A stretch of 64,000 nucleotides of DNA, from assembly GCA_021234535.1 (NCBI GenBank), contig CM037838.1, positions 24,095,969 to 24,159,968 on the forward strand. Reading direction: 5' to 3'. This document shows, piece after piece, positions 50,501 through 60,775 of this stretch (positions are counted from its first letter, which is position 1; each line of letters starts with the position of its first letter). A program made the position numbers and the translations under genes. Source of the DNA: Stichopus chloronotus (Eukaryota > Echinodermata > Holothuroidea > Aspidochirotida > Stichopodidae). The notes beneath the pieces were generated by a model. It had not been told where the DNA came from and searched no databases. It worked only from the letters and a program-made list of their open reading frames with translations.

Positions 50501-53500
50501 CTAAAACAGGACTTCTCTGAAATGTTTTGATGGATATCATTGTCAGACAGATGAAACTCATGCAATCCAACTGTTGGTACTTCAAATTTTGCCTAGGTAC
50601 TGGAAAATAATAGATACATATGATGTGATTCACTGACCCCTAGAGAATTGGCTTCTATGGCAGTCTGGATTCCAGTGCAGCCGTAGGCAAGCTCCTCTGT
50701 GACGATGCAGGCGTCAAGAATGCCCAGCCCAAGACCACCTGAAAGAAGACACACGACACTAGACATGAACACTGTGAAATTTTTAAAGATGGGAATTACC
50801 TTCAGTGGAAATGTCGACAATTGATCTTGAACAAATGTTCTCTGGTGAATGAAACACTCGAGAGAAATTAATAGTGACACAGACGGTGATTTGAACACAA
50901 GTCCTACACACAGTAGCTGAGGTGATAATGAGGAATAGTTGAATGATGCTGGAGTAACGATGATCATGAAAGAGGTCATAATGACTAACATGAGACAAAA
51001 AAAGATAGGAATATACCATCCTTGACGACACAAAAACAAGTCGTACCTGTACACAGTTGAAATGAATTACTCATTGATACAGTGCTTAGTCTTCCTTTGA
51101 AAAGAGATGAATATTCATGATGATGGCTGATCATCCACCTAGGCCTCACAGAATTTCTGTAATGTGCTAAAATCATGTCACGAGCAGACCCGTCACCATT
51201 CTCTGCATGATAGAACATGAGGTGGTACTTGAGACATACCATAATGGCTAGGGTCTTGTTCCTTCAATGAAACCTTGTCATGCACAATATCATGTTGATG
51301 TGATCATGTGATGATTGGCTAAAACATCCACTGATACAAACTGTCACAAACTGGTGAATTTGTTTTCATGATTTCACCAAACACATGATAAAACTTCACA
51401 TAGGAACTTGAGGGTGTCTCAAGAACTGCAAGGGTGTCTTTTTCATTCCAACTTTTTTTTTTAAACACTTACCATAAGCTGTGGGAATATGTGTGTTCAT
51501 AAGTCCCAGGTTCCAACACTCTTCAATTATGTCCATGGGATACTATGGAAGCAATAAGAAACAACTCTTAGTTAATAATACCACCCCAATCCAAGTTTCT
51601 TATGGCATGATAGAAATGATCAGCAATAATTATGGGAGAGTCAGCTATCTTGTGATCACTTCACTGGTTTTTCATGACTGACGTAGGTGACGGTTGCATC
51701 AGATGAACTTAATTTGTTTTATATATTCTTTTCAATTTATCAATTTATGTAATTATTAATTTGTTGCTAAATACAGGTATCAAGTTAAAGACATGTTAAC
51801 AATTTTCAGTTTACCAGGCTCGTGTCAGGAGAAATTAACAAAACAGTTAAGTGAGATTTAAGGGCGTCCTAACATGGCTGCTTCTCCCCTCAATTCCTCA
51901 TTCAATATTAAAGGGGAAATCAGGGTTTGACTGAGAAAATTCTCCTTTAGTTGATTTTTCTTTCTCAACTGATTGTTCACTGAAATATAGAGACGTTGGG
52001 GAGGTGTTTAAAGGTAGAAGAAACGGAAATTATTGCGTTAATTACTGTTGAATGAGAACTCGTAATGTTTGTCGGGTACAAAAAATAAACGACAGCCTCC
52101 TGTATACGATTATACCAAATTTGACTCATTTCTCAAAATTGTCCATATGTTTTTAGACAATCTTGATCATATTTGTTAGTTATAAGTCATTGTACCATAC
52201 CGGTAGGGAATTTTAGTGAAACAAATTGTGAAAATAAACCCTGATTTCCCCTTTAAATAACAACAAGAGTCAAGGAAAATTAGCCAATGGCTAATACTTT
52301 ACAACAAAATGTGTGTGGACACAGATTTGCAAGGAGATTAAATTGACTGATAATTACCACATTATTGTTGCTTCAGTTGTGTGTCAGATGTTCAGAATCT
52401 GTTAGCCTGACCATTCACCATAAACATACTGTATGAGTAATACTCAGAAGGTGTGACAAAATATCATGAATTTAGTGAATCAACTTGATGAGCCTGTTTA
52501 ACACCCTACATCAGACATTAGGGTGGTCTGAAAGTGGCTGGGCACTGGTATAAATCACTAAACTTTAGATCTTTTTAGTTATTAAGGTTGTGCCTACCAT
52601 ATTACATAGTTTAGTTGCTACCAATTTGGTGGCATTTCTTTTTGGCAAAGGTCAATGGGTAGGGGTCTTTCTAAACATTAAACAGCCAATCAATGGGATT
52701 TCCTGTTCAAAGATTGTGAAAAAATTGTTCCCTTTCCAGAGCAGTACACATGCACTAAAGGTGCTGTAGCCATGTGTGTGCACCCTCTATATGCAAAAGC
52801 AATGACACAACAACACGCATTTGCATACAGTTTTGGAGTCTGTATTTAGCACAACCTGCACAGCTGCACCTACTTTCATGCACAGTCTCACATGTCAAAA
52901 TCCACACAACACGCTAATTACCCATCTAATGAAATCTCAAAAACTCCTGTTTACCTGTAGCTCTGTTTACCGAAGCTCTGCTCATGAGCTTTCACTAAAA
53001 TGTCAGTAACTCAAGTTAGAAACATCATATGTTGCCTTTTTGGTTTGTCTTAACAAGCCCTATTCAGACATCAAAGTCACCAAAGGTAACAAGGTCAAGT
53101 GAGGTCATCATATGCACTTCACATAGGCGAAAACAATTTTCCAATACACCATCCCCCTCAAATAGTATTGGAGAGATATCAATAAAATATCATTTTGTGA
53201 CCTTCTGACCACTTTCATATTGATATATTTCCCCCTCCCACAAGATATAAAAACTTTCCAAGAATGTACCTAAATTTGCAAAAGTTGTAAAAATAAAATT
53301 TAAAGTAAGGAAGTATTCCTGCAGATTTGTAAGCCTACTTGTCACAGTTTGAACAGTGGGCACCAGTTAAAGCAACTCAAAAGGAATCCACTTTCTGCCT
53401 ACAGTATGGTGATCTCAGTGACCTTTGACCTCCACCAAAATCTATAGGGCATATTTACTCAATATCATACAAAGTAAAAAAAAAATTGATCGATTGGTTA

Positions 53501-56500
53501 TTGAGTTACCATTCAACATACCTCACATTCCAATGTGTCACATACCCACACACATGCATATCCCACATGACTGTATAGATTTCTTTGTCAACACCAGGAA
53601 CCCCCCAACAAATGACAGCAATGAGGGCACACGGCAGAATGGAGAGGAATTCCCAGCATTGTCAATTCCATTCTCTGGGTATGCGATTCAATTTGGGCAT
53701 CATACTGGAAGTTGGTAGGCCAACATTGCATATCAATGTCAAACCTTAAAGACACCTGTACTGTACTCAAATCTAGCATTATGTGGAAAACCTTCCCCAG
53801 AGTGAATTGCGCAGTGTATATATTGAATTTAGCTGCAACATAGTATTCTTTCCACCATCAAAGTGTTTAAATATGATCCCAAGAAACAAACCAAAACCAT
53901 TACCAGTAAGAATTTGCATCCAGTCATTAATTTTAATGCATCCTAATACCAAGCCAATCTAATCATGGAAGGATCTACCAACACCTTGAAGATACAGTAC
54001 CGTATTTTAATCAAATCTAAGTACATGCATACAGTAAACCACATACATTGCAGTATCTACCTATGCTGATTGGGCATATGGTTGCTATGAAATTTATTTT
54101 GCCATCAGTTTACATTAGACGTTCCTATTACAGACGTTCTAAAAATAGTTTATGTGGTTTATTCGTTTATTTTTCTTCACAGCAAAGACTGCAATTTGTA
54201 TATGGTACTGTGATATCCATGATACAGGTATGTGAGTAGACATGTATTGACTGCTACGCTGTTGGACACCCTTCTCCTGCACTAACAATATGAGAACAGG
54301 GTTGGTATCTGAGAAATGCAATTGTCCTTGTATCCTCCTTTTTTGACTCCTTGCTGAGGGCAGAAGGAATCTATGCGATGGTGATGTCAGTGTGTGTGTG
54401 GTTTTGTAAAGGGCATCGAACTGGGGACACACACAAAAACTTAGAGCTTGCGACCGGGGATATGCCAAAAAGTGGGGATATCCCTGTTTCTGGATATTTT
54501 AACATAATGCAAATTGGGAGTATCAGATATGCGCGCTCAAGTTTATAGCTCAATCTGACGTTTTCCCCAATTACCTATTATATGGATCTATACCTGTGTA
54601 TAGGGGTGTATGTGTGTAAAAAATTATACACACAATCCTGTTTTGGGCTGTAAATTGGGGATACATACAAGTCTTATATCAGTTAAGTGGGGACATCATG
54701 TACAGAGTGGGGATATCACCGTTTACTGTGAGGAAAAGTCCATGTCCATGATAGGCGCCGTAAACGGGTATGTGTGTATGTGTGAGTGTGTGAGACACTT
54801 TTGTGAAACAAGGTATCTCAAGCAGGGTACCCATGACTGATCTCATACTTGGTGTGTGGGTTGGTCATACTGAGTAGATGATCCCTACTGTTTTTGGTTG
54901 AGGTCAAAAGTCATTTGAGGTCACCAGAGGTCAAACTGTAAAAACCTTGTAAACACATTATCTCCGGAAGGGTAATGTTGACCGATGTCATACTGGATGT
55001 GTGGGTTTGCCATACTGGGTAGATGATCCCTATTGTTTTTGGTGGTGGTCAAAGTTCATTTGAGGTCATCAGAGGTCAAACAGGGAAAATCTTGTAAACA
55101 CTACATCTTGGGAACGGTAACGGTTGGGGCATCTCATATTTAGCATGTGGATTGCCCATAGCGAGTAGATGACACCTACTGATTTGGTGGAGGTCAAAGG
55201 TCATTTGAAGTCACCAGAGGTCAAAGGATCAAAATCATGTTAACTCCTATAGGTTTTTCAAAAAGAGAAATTGTGAGGGATAGCATACATTGCATGTCTA
55301 TTGCTCATATTCAGTAGTTCAGTCTTTAGCAGTCAAAATCTTGCAAACACTTTGTACATCTCAAGAAAGTTAATAGTTAAGGATTCATATTTAGTATGTG
55401 TATTTCCCATGTTGAATAGATGATTTCTATCGATTTTAGCACCTTTGATTTAGGAGGAGGTGAGAGGTCATTTTGGGTTAAAGGCATATAAATTGGTGTT
55501 TCAAGAACAATAACTGTAGTTGATCTCATACATGGTCATGTGGATAATTTATGTTTGTTACAGTATAACCATATGACAATGAATCACTAAGTCTTTTAGG
55601 CTTTCTGGTTGTTACCTGTTGCACTGTTTCCTTTGGCAAAGAGTGAGTTTTGGGGTCTAACCATGACTTTAATCTCCCTAATCTCTTTAATCTCCTTCAA
55701 GTTACTACCTTTAGAGTGCAACTTTAGTACTTCCCCTTTTTACTCAAACCAACTTCTTTGTGAGGTTACACAAACCAAATCTCTCTTTTCCTTCTTGGTG
55801 GAGGTCGGGGGCAGCAAAACAAAGGGAAGTGTGAATGCGCCTTATCTATAATTTTAAAGAAAGGTGTTCAGAAATAAGTATGTACGGCAGTTTGTGAGAG
55901 CCCATTTTGTCACACGTTTTATGGCCCCGCAAGTTTAGATCAATGTATGTTTATTGACATATTACACTGCAACCATCACCACCGACAGAGAGATCTGTCC
56001 CCCCACCTTTCACAACCCTAACCCTCCTGTCTCTGGCCCTCCTTATTATCAAAATGTACCTCTCCTGTTTTGTCATAGTGTGCTGCCTTTGGGATCATTT
56101 TCTCTTCAACAAATTTAGCGGCCAGCTCTTTGTATTCTTGTTGTTCTGCAGAGATATCTGTGAGGTAGAAATCAAGAATGAACATTATTACCATTGTTCA
56201 TCTTCTGGTCACTTAGACAAAAGAGCAACAGTGCCAGCACTTTAAACTCCTCATCAATCACATCAAATGGTCTTGACAGAAAAGTTACGGTAATTTTACA
56301 ACTCAGAATTTGCATTATTGAATGGCACACAATAATGCAATAGCATCACTATGTAAAAAACAATACAACAATGGAATTTGAAACACTCCACTACAGTATT
56401 TTACAACATATTCTAGTAAGGAATGTCAATGTATTGTGACATACTGTATCATTGGCAAAGCCTTCACCTCAAATGTGCAACTCATTTTTGCACTACTTGG

Positions 56501-57418
56501 AAAGAAAATAGCTTCACCACTAGACCAAAAAATGGCAAAAAATGGACTTGTACAGTACTGGGGAAAGGAGCACACTGAAAAAAAGTCTCAACTTATTCAC
56601 ACGAAACATTTTATGGTTGACTCAGTGTTTGCCCATTGTAACTACCTGAGAGTAACAGAGAGAATGGCAGGTGAGGTGTATGGGGGGGGGGGGGGGAGGA
56701 GGGATGGATGCATGTAATTGGAGAAAAGTTATACAGAATGCAATTCCACATGTATGTCTATTCTATATTGGTAGAGCACACACTAACATAACTAAACTGA
56801 GCATTTTAACTTTTTTTAAGTCCCTCTGGTGAACCTGGAAGCAACATCTAAGGGGTAAGGTTGAGCAATGAGCAAAAATGGCATGCACTGTGATGTAATA
56901 ACATTTGCCTTCTCTAAAATTCAGCTGAGGGCAAATATGCTGTTGGCATACAGTTTGTGTATGCTGCTATTGTTTTCACATCTATCCATTTTCTCTCCAC
57001 AGCGTCTATTCTGCTTTACAAAACTAATTTTTACAACTACTGTATTCTTGTTGTTATCTACATTTTCTACAACAACAGTGAGCAAACGACAATCTCACCA
57101 GTTCACACCTCAGAGAGATGAAGCGGTGCACGAACTCACAGTTCACGTTGCATGGTGTAAATATCTACAGTACTGTATGCCAGCTTTTGTTCCCATCCAG
57201 TCCAGGTAACCGTGCGGTGCACATTACACTTCAAGTCTACAGCTTCCACAGCAATCACTATGCAGTCTACATTGTCAAAATACTAAGGTTAACCATCAAT
57301 TTGTTTTCATGAGGAAATACTTACTGAAATTAATTCCCTCTGTCAGCTTTTGCCCACTGAGTTGAGAGGAGACGCCAGCAACGGATGACTTGTGACGAGC
57401 TAAAGATCCCATCAGCAC
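41497..57418 (-). CDS. ACADM: Medium-chain acyl-CoA dehydrogenase, mitochondrial, ten exons
   Basis: Exons, 5' to 3': 57418-57325, 56157-56060, 51542-51473, 50738-50638, 49792-49711, 49049-48803, 47981-47841, 47335-47240, 43392-43144, 41577-41497. All have GT-AG boundaries and consistent phases. The joined product is about 418 residues, close to human ACADM (421). Both acyl-CoA dehydrogenase signatures are present ([33 protein letters not shown]), and the catalytic Glu lies in [10 protein letters not shown]. The enzyme performs the first, FAD-dependent step of mitochondrial beta-oxidation of C4-C12 acyl-CoAs and passes electrons to ETF. Exons 49792-49711 and 49049-48803 each hold one extra nucleotide. 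A short upstream exon encoding the first ~10 residues is expected from vertebrate gene structure. Confidence 0.96.
42525..42537 (-). promoter_or_regulatory. DR1 nuclear-receptor motif (AGGTCAAAGGTCA on minus)
   Basis: A perfect direct repeat of AGGTCA with one-base spacing, in the last ACADM intron. DR1 is the known binding form for PPAR/RXR and HNF4 type receptors. It lies inside dispersed AGGTCA-rich sequence (42360-42780), so it may be only repeat-derived. Confidence 0.4.
42791..42822. repeat. CA microsatellite
   Basis: (CA)n with minor interruption, within an ACADM intron. Confidence 0.9.
43144..43392 (-). CDS. ACADM: ACADM exon: C-terminal helical domain, signature 2
   Basis: Acceptor CCCTGTATGGCAG, donor GTGAGT; phase 0 in and out, 249 nt. 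Encodes [20 protein letters not shown] through [20 protein letters not shown] to [20 protein letters not shown] and AKIYQ. Human has His in place of the first Phe. Intact frame. Confidence 0.96.
45103..45358. mobile_element. TTAA-flanked MITE, family C, best copy
   Basis: Begins TTAAAGGCTGTAATGCATCA and the reverse complement of its end reads TTAAAGGCCGTATTGCATCA, a TIR of about 23 bp with two mismatches. 256 bp, no coding capacity. Related copies at 24417-24680 (inverted) and 35590-35838. Confidence 0.85.
45800..45940 (+). pseudogene. Non-LTR retrotransposon ORF2 C-terminal fragment
   Basis: [20 protein letters not shown] followed by FKKLLKQHL matches the common C-terminal motif of Jockey/CR1/L2-type polyproteins (APKLWNSLPLHIRSA-SISTFKSLLKTHL). 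Nothing upstream continues it clearly, so it is a short dead end of a 5'-truncated or decayed copy. Confidence 0.7.
47240..47335 (-). CDS. ACADM: ACADM exon: [20 protein letters not shown]
   Basis: Acceptor TTTTCTTACCAATAG, donor GTAAAT; phase 0 in and out, 96 nt. Ends [12 protein letters not shown]. Contains the Arg/Thr/Phe triad (RTAFGK) that contacts FAD in this family. Intact frame. Confidence 0.95.
47841..47981 (-). CDS. ACADM: ACADM exon: [20 protein letters not shown]
   Basis: Acceptor CATAACTTCAG, donor GTGAGT; phase 0 in and out, 141 nt. Continues [20 protein letters not shown] then FDKTRPP, matching the central beta domain and start of the C-terminal helices. The human residue after TRP is Val; here it is Pro. 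Intact frame. Confidence 0.95.
48803..49049 (-). CDS. ACADM: ACADM exon: AYCVTEP signature to EPGRK; one extra nucleotide
   Basis: Acceptor GCTTTTACTCAG, donor GTGAGA; phase 0 in and out expected (246 nt) but 247 nt present. The first frame gives [18 protein letters not shown] and would stop at 48974-48972. After skipping one base near 48995 the next frame gives [35 protein letters not shown] and [18 protein letters not shown]. It carries acyl-CoA dehydrogenase signature 1 and FAD-contacting WIT. Confidence 0.93.
49711..49792 (-). CDS. ACADM: ACADM exon: QMPVILAGN / [17 protein letters not shown]; one extra nucleotide
   Basis: Acceptor TATCCCACCAG, donor GTAAGT. Should be 81 nt (27 codons, phase 0 in and out) but is 82. 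The first frame reads QMPVILAGN, then AATCAGGGAG must lose one base (49762-49765) to give [17 protein letters not shown], matching human DQQKKKYLGRMTEEPLMC. Without correction the first frame reads through the intended splice site without homology. Confidence 0.92.
50638..50738 (-). CDS. ACADM: ACADM exon: [20 protein letters not shown]
   Basis: Acceptor TCTTCTTTCAG, donor GTCAGT; phase 1 in, phase 0 out, 101 nt. Continues with [14 protein letters not shown], part of the acyl-chain pocket of MCAD. Intact frame. Confidence 0.95.
51473..51542 (-). CDS. ACADM: ACADM exon: [20 protein letters not shown]
   Basis: Acceptor ATTGCTTCCATAG, donor GTAAGT; phase 0 in, phase 1 out, 70 nt. Matches the human [20 protein letters not shown] segment of the first alpha-helical domain. 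Confidence 0.95.
51908..52256. mobile_element. TTAA-flanked MITE, family B (Kolobok/T2-like)
   Basis: Begins TTAAAGGGGAAATCAGGGTT and ends with the exact reverse complement (AACCCTGATTTCCCCTTTAA); the perfect TIR is 21 bp. 349 bp, non-coding. Termini fit TTAAAGGRR with TTAA target sites. Confidence 0.9.
53419..53431 (-). promoter_or_regulatory. DR1 nuclear-receptor motif
   Basis: TGACCTTTGACCT on plus, i.e. AGGTCAAAGGTCA on minus; perfect DR1 in an ACADM intron. Confidence 0.4.
54836..55560. repeat. Tandem array, about 150 bp unit, rich in AGGTCA
   Basis: About four to five diverged units. Each has TCTCATACTTGGTGTGTGG-like text, AGTAGATGATCCCTACTG, then GAGGTCAAAGGTCATTTGAG and GTCACCAGAGGTCAAA. 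Perfect DR4 motifs (AGGTCA, four bases, AGGTCA) lie at 54918-54933 and 55063-55078, and a perfect DR1 at 55191-55203. Later units are worn. Confidence 0.8.
56060..56157 (-). CDS. ACADM: ACADM exon: N-terminal helical domain
   Basis: Acceptor TTTCTACCTCACAG, donor GTACAT; phase 1 in, phase 0 out, 98 nt. Encodes [20 protein letters not shown] then [13 protein letters not shown], aligning with [20 protein letters not shown] of human ACADM. Confidence 0.93.
57325..57418 (-). CDS. ACADM: ACADM exon: mitochondrial targeting region
   Basis: Acceptor TGGTTTTTCAG, donor GTAAGT; phase 0 in (assumed), phase 1 out. It encodes [20 protein letters not shown] then [11 protein letters not shown]. Basic and Ser-rich without acidic residues early, as in a mitochondrial presequence. 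Human ACADM exon 2 also starts with VL, at the same intron phase, so a short exon probably precedes it. The internal ATG (57412-57410) could itself serve as a start. Confidence 0.85.
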
Positions 57419-57758
57419 CTGAAAAACCAGACAAACATAAACACTTGATAAACTTCATAAGGAAAGTTCCTTAAGTACTCATAGGCTTTCAAATCTACAG
57501 GAATATTTCCTTACAAAATTTTATCTTACAACTTTTGCAAATTCTGATACATTCTTGGAAGGTTTTTATGTCTTCGAGTCTGACTAAATTCTTGCTGTAT
57601 AATCTGTTTTGTATCACTGGGAAAACATTCTTCTGCACCTTCTTCATTAGTAAGGCTAAAAACATCCCTCATTCTTCAACCTGTCCATTCTTAAGTTTCC
57701 CTTGTCTCAACCAAATGTTTTTACGCTGCGGTCAATTCTAAGGGATCTCAGAAAAATA

Positions 57759-58353
57759 TTAAAGGAGAAGGAAACCCTGGGAACATGTTTATCAAAATGA
57801 GGTAGAAGTGTTTGACAAACAACTTCCCAAAGTTTCATTCAGAAATATTGTTTCCTGTCCAAGTTATACACTTTTTGAAATTCAGAGAAGGATGCTGCCA
57901 TTTTTGCCCAAGTTGAATGTAAACCAACTTGAGTAAGTCGAATAATGATGTCACATAACCACAGACAGCACGAATTTTGATGTATTTCTTTGTTTTCTTT
58001 ACCTAAAATTACCACAAATCCACACACACTTGTACATATTTTGTGTTGAATTTCTGACGGGTATCATGCAATAATCAATTCATTAATACTCTGATTTGAA
58101 TCTATGCATGCCTGTTAAAAATATATTGACAGCAAAATATAAAGAAAAACAAAAGCTTTTCCAATCACATGTGGTCCAGTGATGTCATCACAATCTTAAA
58201 ATGGCAGCTCCCTGATTAATTTTTTATGAACATTCAAATTGCAATATCTTGGAAAGTAAACAACATATTTGAATGAAATTTGGTGATGGTGTTCACCAAA
58301 TGTTAGTCCCTCATTTAACTATGTCAAGTGTCCTGACTTTCCTTCTCCTTTAA
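57759..58353. mobile_element. TTAA-flanked MITE, family A copy 2 (Kolobok/T2-like)
   Basis: 595 bp, same TIRs (TTAAAGGAGAAGGAAA and inverse) and nearly the same interior as 14400-14993 (CCCTGGGAACATGTTTATCA, TGGTCCAGTGATGTCATCAC). The few differences indicate fairly recent spread. Confidence 0.88.
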
Positions 58354-60549
58354 CTCTGTTAAGTCCTTCACACATGCAGGTGTGCATTTGAACTGAAAAC
58401 ATGTTTAGGGCAAAGTACTGTATTTGAGTTTATTTTTAAATATTGACTTAACTCACTGGTGATTTCAAACACAGGTTAAAGGGGAGATGGGTATATTGTA
58501 GTTACTGCAACAAAGGTGCATACAGTAATGAGCAGGATGCAATGTATTTAATACCATTTCATAGGATCCTGGGACCTAAAGCATGGTTGCACTCTTTATC
58601 CTAACAAGGAAAATGCTCTCACAAGAATTTTAATTATGACAGGAAAATAAAGCATTAAGTGTTCCTGCTAGGAGCCTGAAAACTTAAGCCACCTCATGAT
58701 GTGGTTTACAAATGTTTGTGCTTGAACTACAGTACTGTCATTTTGTCTAGTGAGATTAAGGAAACAGGTCTTTGCTTCCAATGAGGCCCAGGGAGTGTAG
58801 GGCAAAGCCTTGAGAGTACAAATTTTCTAATTTCAAAGAGCCTCAAAGTATGGTAAGGTGGTGCAACCAGCTCCATACTTGTGCAAAAAATGTCGACTAC
58901 TGTACAGTAGAGTATATTATCTTCAATTTTGTTTTTTCTGATTCAGAGTGAGCGATGATTTCTGCTCACCCTATAGCACTTCTGGATCTGCCCTTCATTT
59001 ACAAAACTTCACTGTAATTGCTTTGACTTTAATTAATACAGACTGATGAAGTTTTCCTGTACTTAGTCCTACATCACAGAACAAGTCTTCAATACAAATC
59101 TGAAATCATGGTAAAGGGAAAATGAATTTCCATTATTCAGAAATTTATCTTTAATTTAGACCGAGGGCAAAGTTTGTGATACAGTAAGTGGAACAAATCA
59201 TCTGTGACCCTAACACCACTGTCCTGAAGGTTATTTGGTTGTACACTACTACAGTGTAGAACAACAATACTGTGTAGAACAAAAAATAGAGAAAGAGTAC
59301 AATTAGGTCTAATAATAAAGGGCTGCATGAAAGAATATAGCCTGGGTGACTTCACTCATATACAGTACGTACTGTATATTGTATTGAATACTGTATGATA
59401 TATATTCAATTTATTCTATCATTCCCTCAAACAAACCTATTTAGCACAGGGTATGGCTTTGACATGAATCATACCTTGGTTGATGCACTGTAAACTTGTG
59501 AAAGTGACCTTCACAGATATGGTTTTAGAGGATATTCATAATAAGCAGTGTACGCACAATGGCCAGACACCTTGACCTTAAGGCACAAGTTAACAACCAT
59601 TGACATTTGACAATGGCAAGTGACCTTTGATAATGATTACAGTATTTTCAGATGCAAACCAAGAAAAAAAAACTGCTTATATACTGCATACGATACCATA
59701 AAAAAGCATCTACAGGTATATTTCTGTTTTGACAATTACCATTTCTCCAAATTTTGACAATTTGCAGACAAAAAAAAGCTGTCAAAGTCTGTGACTCAAT
59801 TGGTTGCAAGTGCTCAGTTTGCTTTGAAAGTGATATTGACAAGAACCCAAAGGGTTTATTCTTGTATATTAGGTCTAGAGACAGAAAGTCAAAGATACAG
59901 GTACAAGTAGTATTGGTTCATTGTCCTCTGGTTACACCATCTACTGGCACAGTAATTGTTTCCGCATGCAGTATTGCACTTGTGAGACTTTGAATGCCAC
60001 TAAGTTGGAATTCTGGGATCTGTGGTCTGACTTTAAATGGTTTCATCGGGGGAAAATTGTTAAGAGGATGCCACAAAGTCTGAAGTTTTGCAAGGCACCC
60101 AGATTCTGAGTGTTCTTTCTGACTGAGACATGTCATACAGTATGTTGTTTGTTGGCCACTTTAAAGATTTTCAACAAATCAATGCATAAGGGTTTTAGAA
60201 GTGGACTAATGGTACAGTACTTCTATATCAAACATGGTAATTATAGTCTTCAAAGGTGGTAACTATACATGTACAGTGGTATATATAACAATTACAGTAG
60301 CCTTAACAGCATTGTTTTCTTTTTTAGTTATGGAGTTTCTAATCAATGATGTACAGCAGTGATAAATTATTTTAATGTCAGTTATGTTGTACAGCTGAAA
60401 CATTAACATGGAGATAAGATCTTGTCTGAACACCTTTTTGATTTCTTGAAGAATGTTCCTGGTTCTTTGAATAGTAGCAAGTCTGATGTGTATTTTTACA
60501 AAGTTTTCAGAGAGTTCTCAAAAGTTTCCGCATGATCATTACTATACAT

Positions 60550-60775
60550 GATGAGGTGTGGGTATTGATGGTCAGCTAGCTTCTAGTCTGAATTAAGGAA
60601 TGGTCTGGTGAACCAAAGCAGAGAATTTTATTAGTGGCTCTCACACCTCTTGTTGGGCTAGAGTTTCTCACTCTGTAGTGTGCATCAGGGTTCTATTCTC
60701 AACCCTTTTTTAATGATCTGCATGATTCTGTTGGCTCTTCTGTCAAGTTAACTGATGATAAAAAAGTATGTCCTT
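60550..60775 (+). pseudogene. Decayed non-LTR reverse transcriptase fragment (later RT motifs)
   Basis: Reading through stops and frame changes gives GIDGQLASSLN, ENFISGSHTSCWARVSHSVV, VHQGSILNP, then FNDLHDSVGSSVKLTDDKKV. These correspond to RT motifs SGVPQGSVLGPLLF-INDL and FADDTK of Jockey/CR1-type elements, with the catalytic FADD changed to LTDD. Dead remnant. Confidence 0.75.

Larger units (their letters stand above)
51543..56059 (-). other. ACADM intron holding MITE B and the AGGTCA repeat array
   Basis: 4.5 kb between the NISAEQQ and YPMD exons. It contains the 349 bp MITE (51908-52256), a DR1 motif (53419-53431) and a tandem array (54836-55560). No exon seen. Confidence 0.7.
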
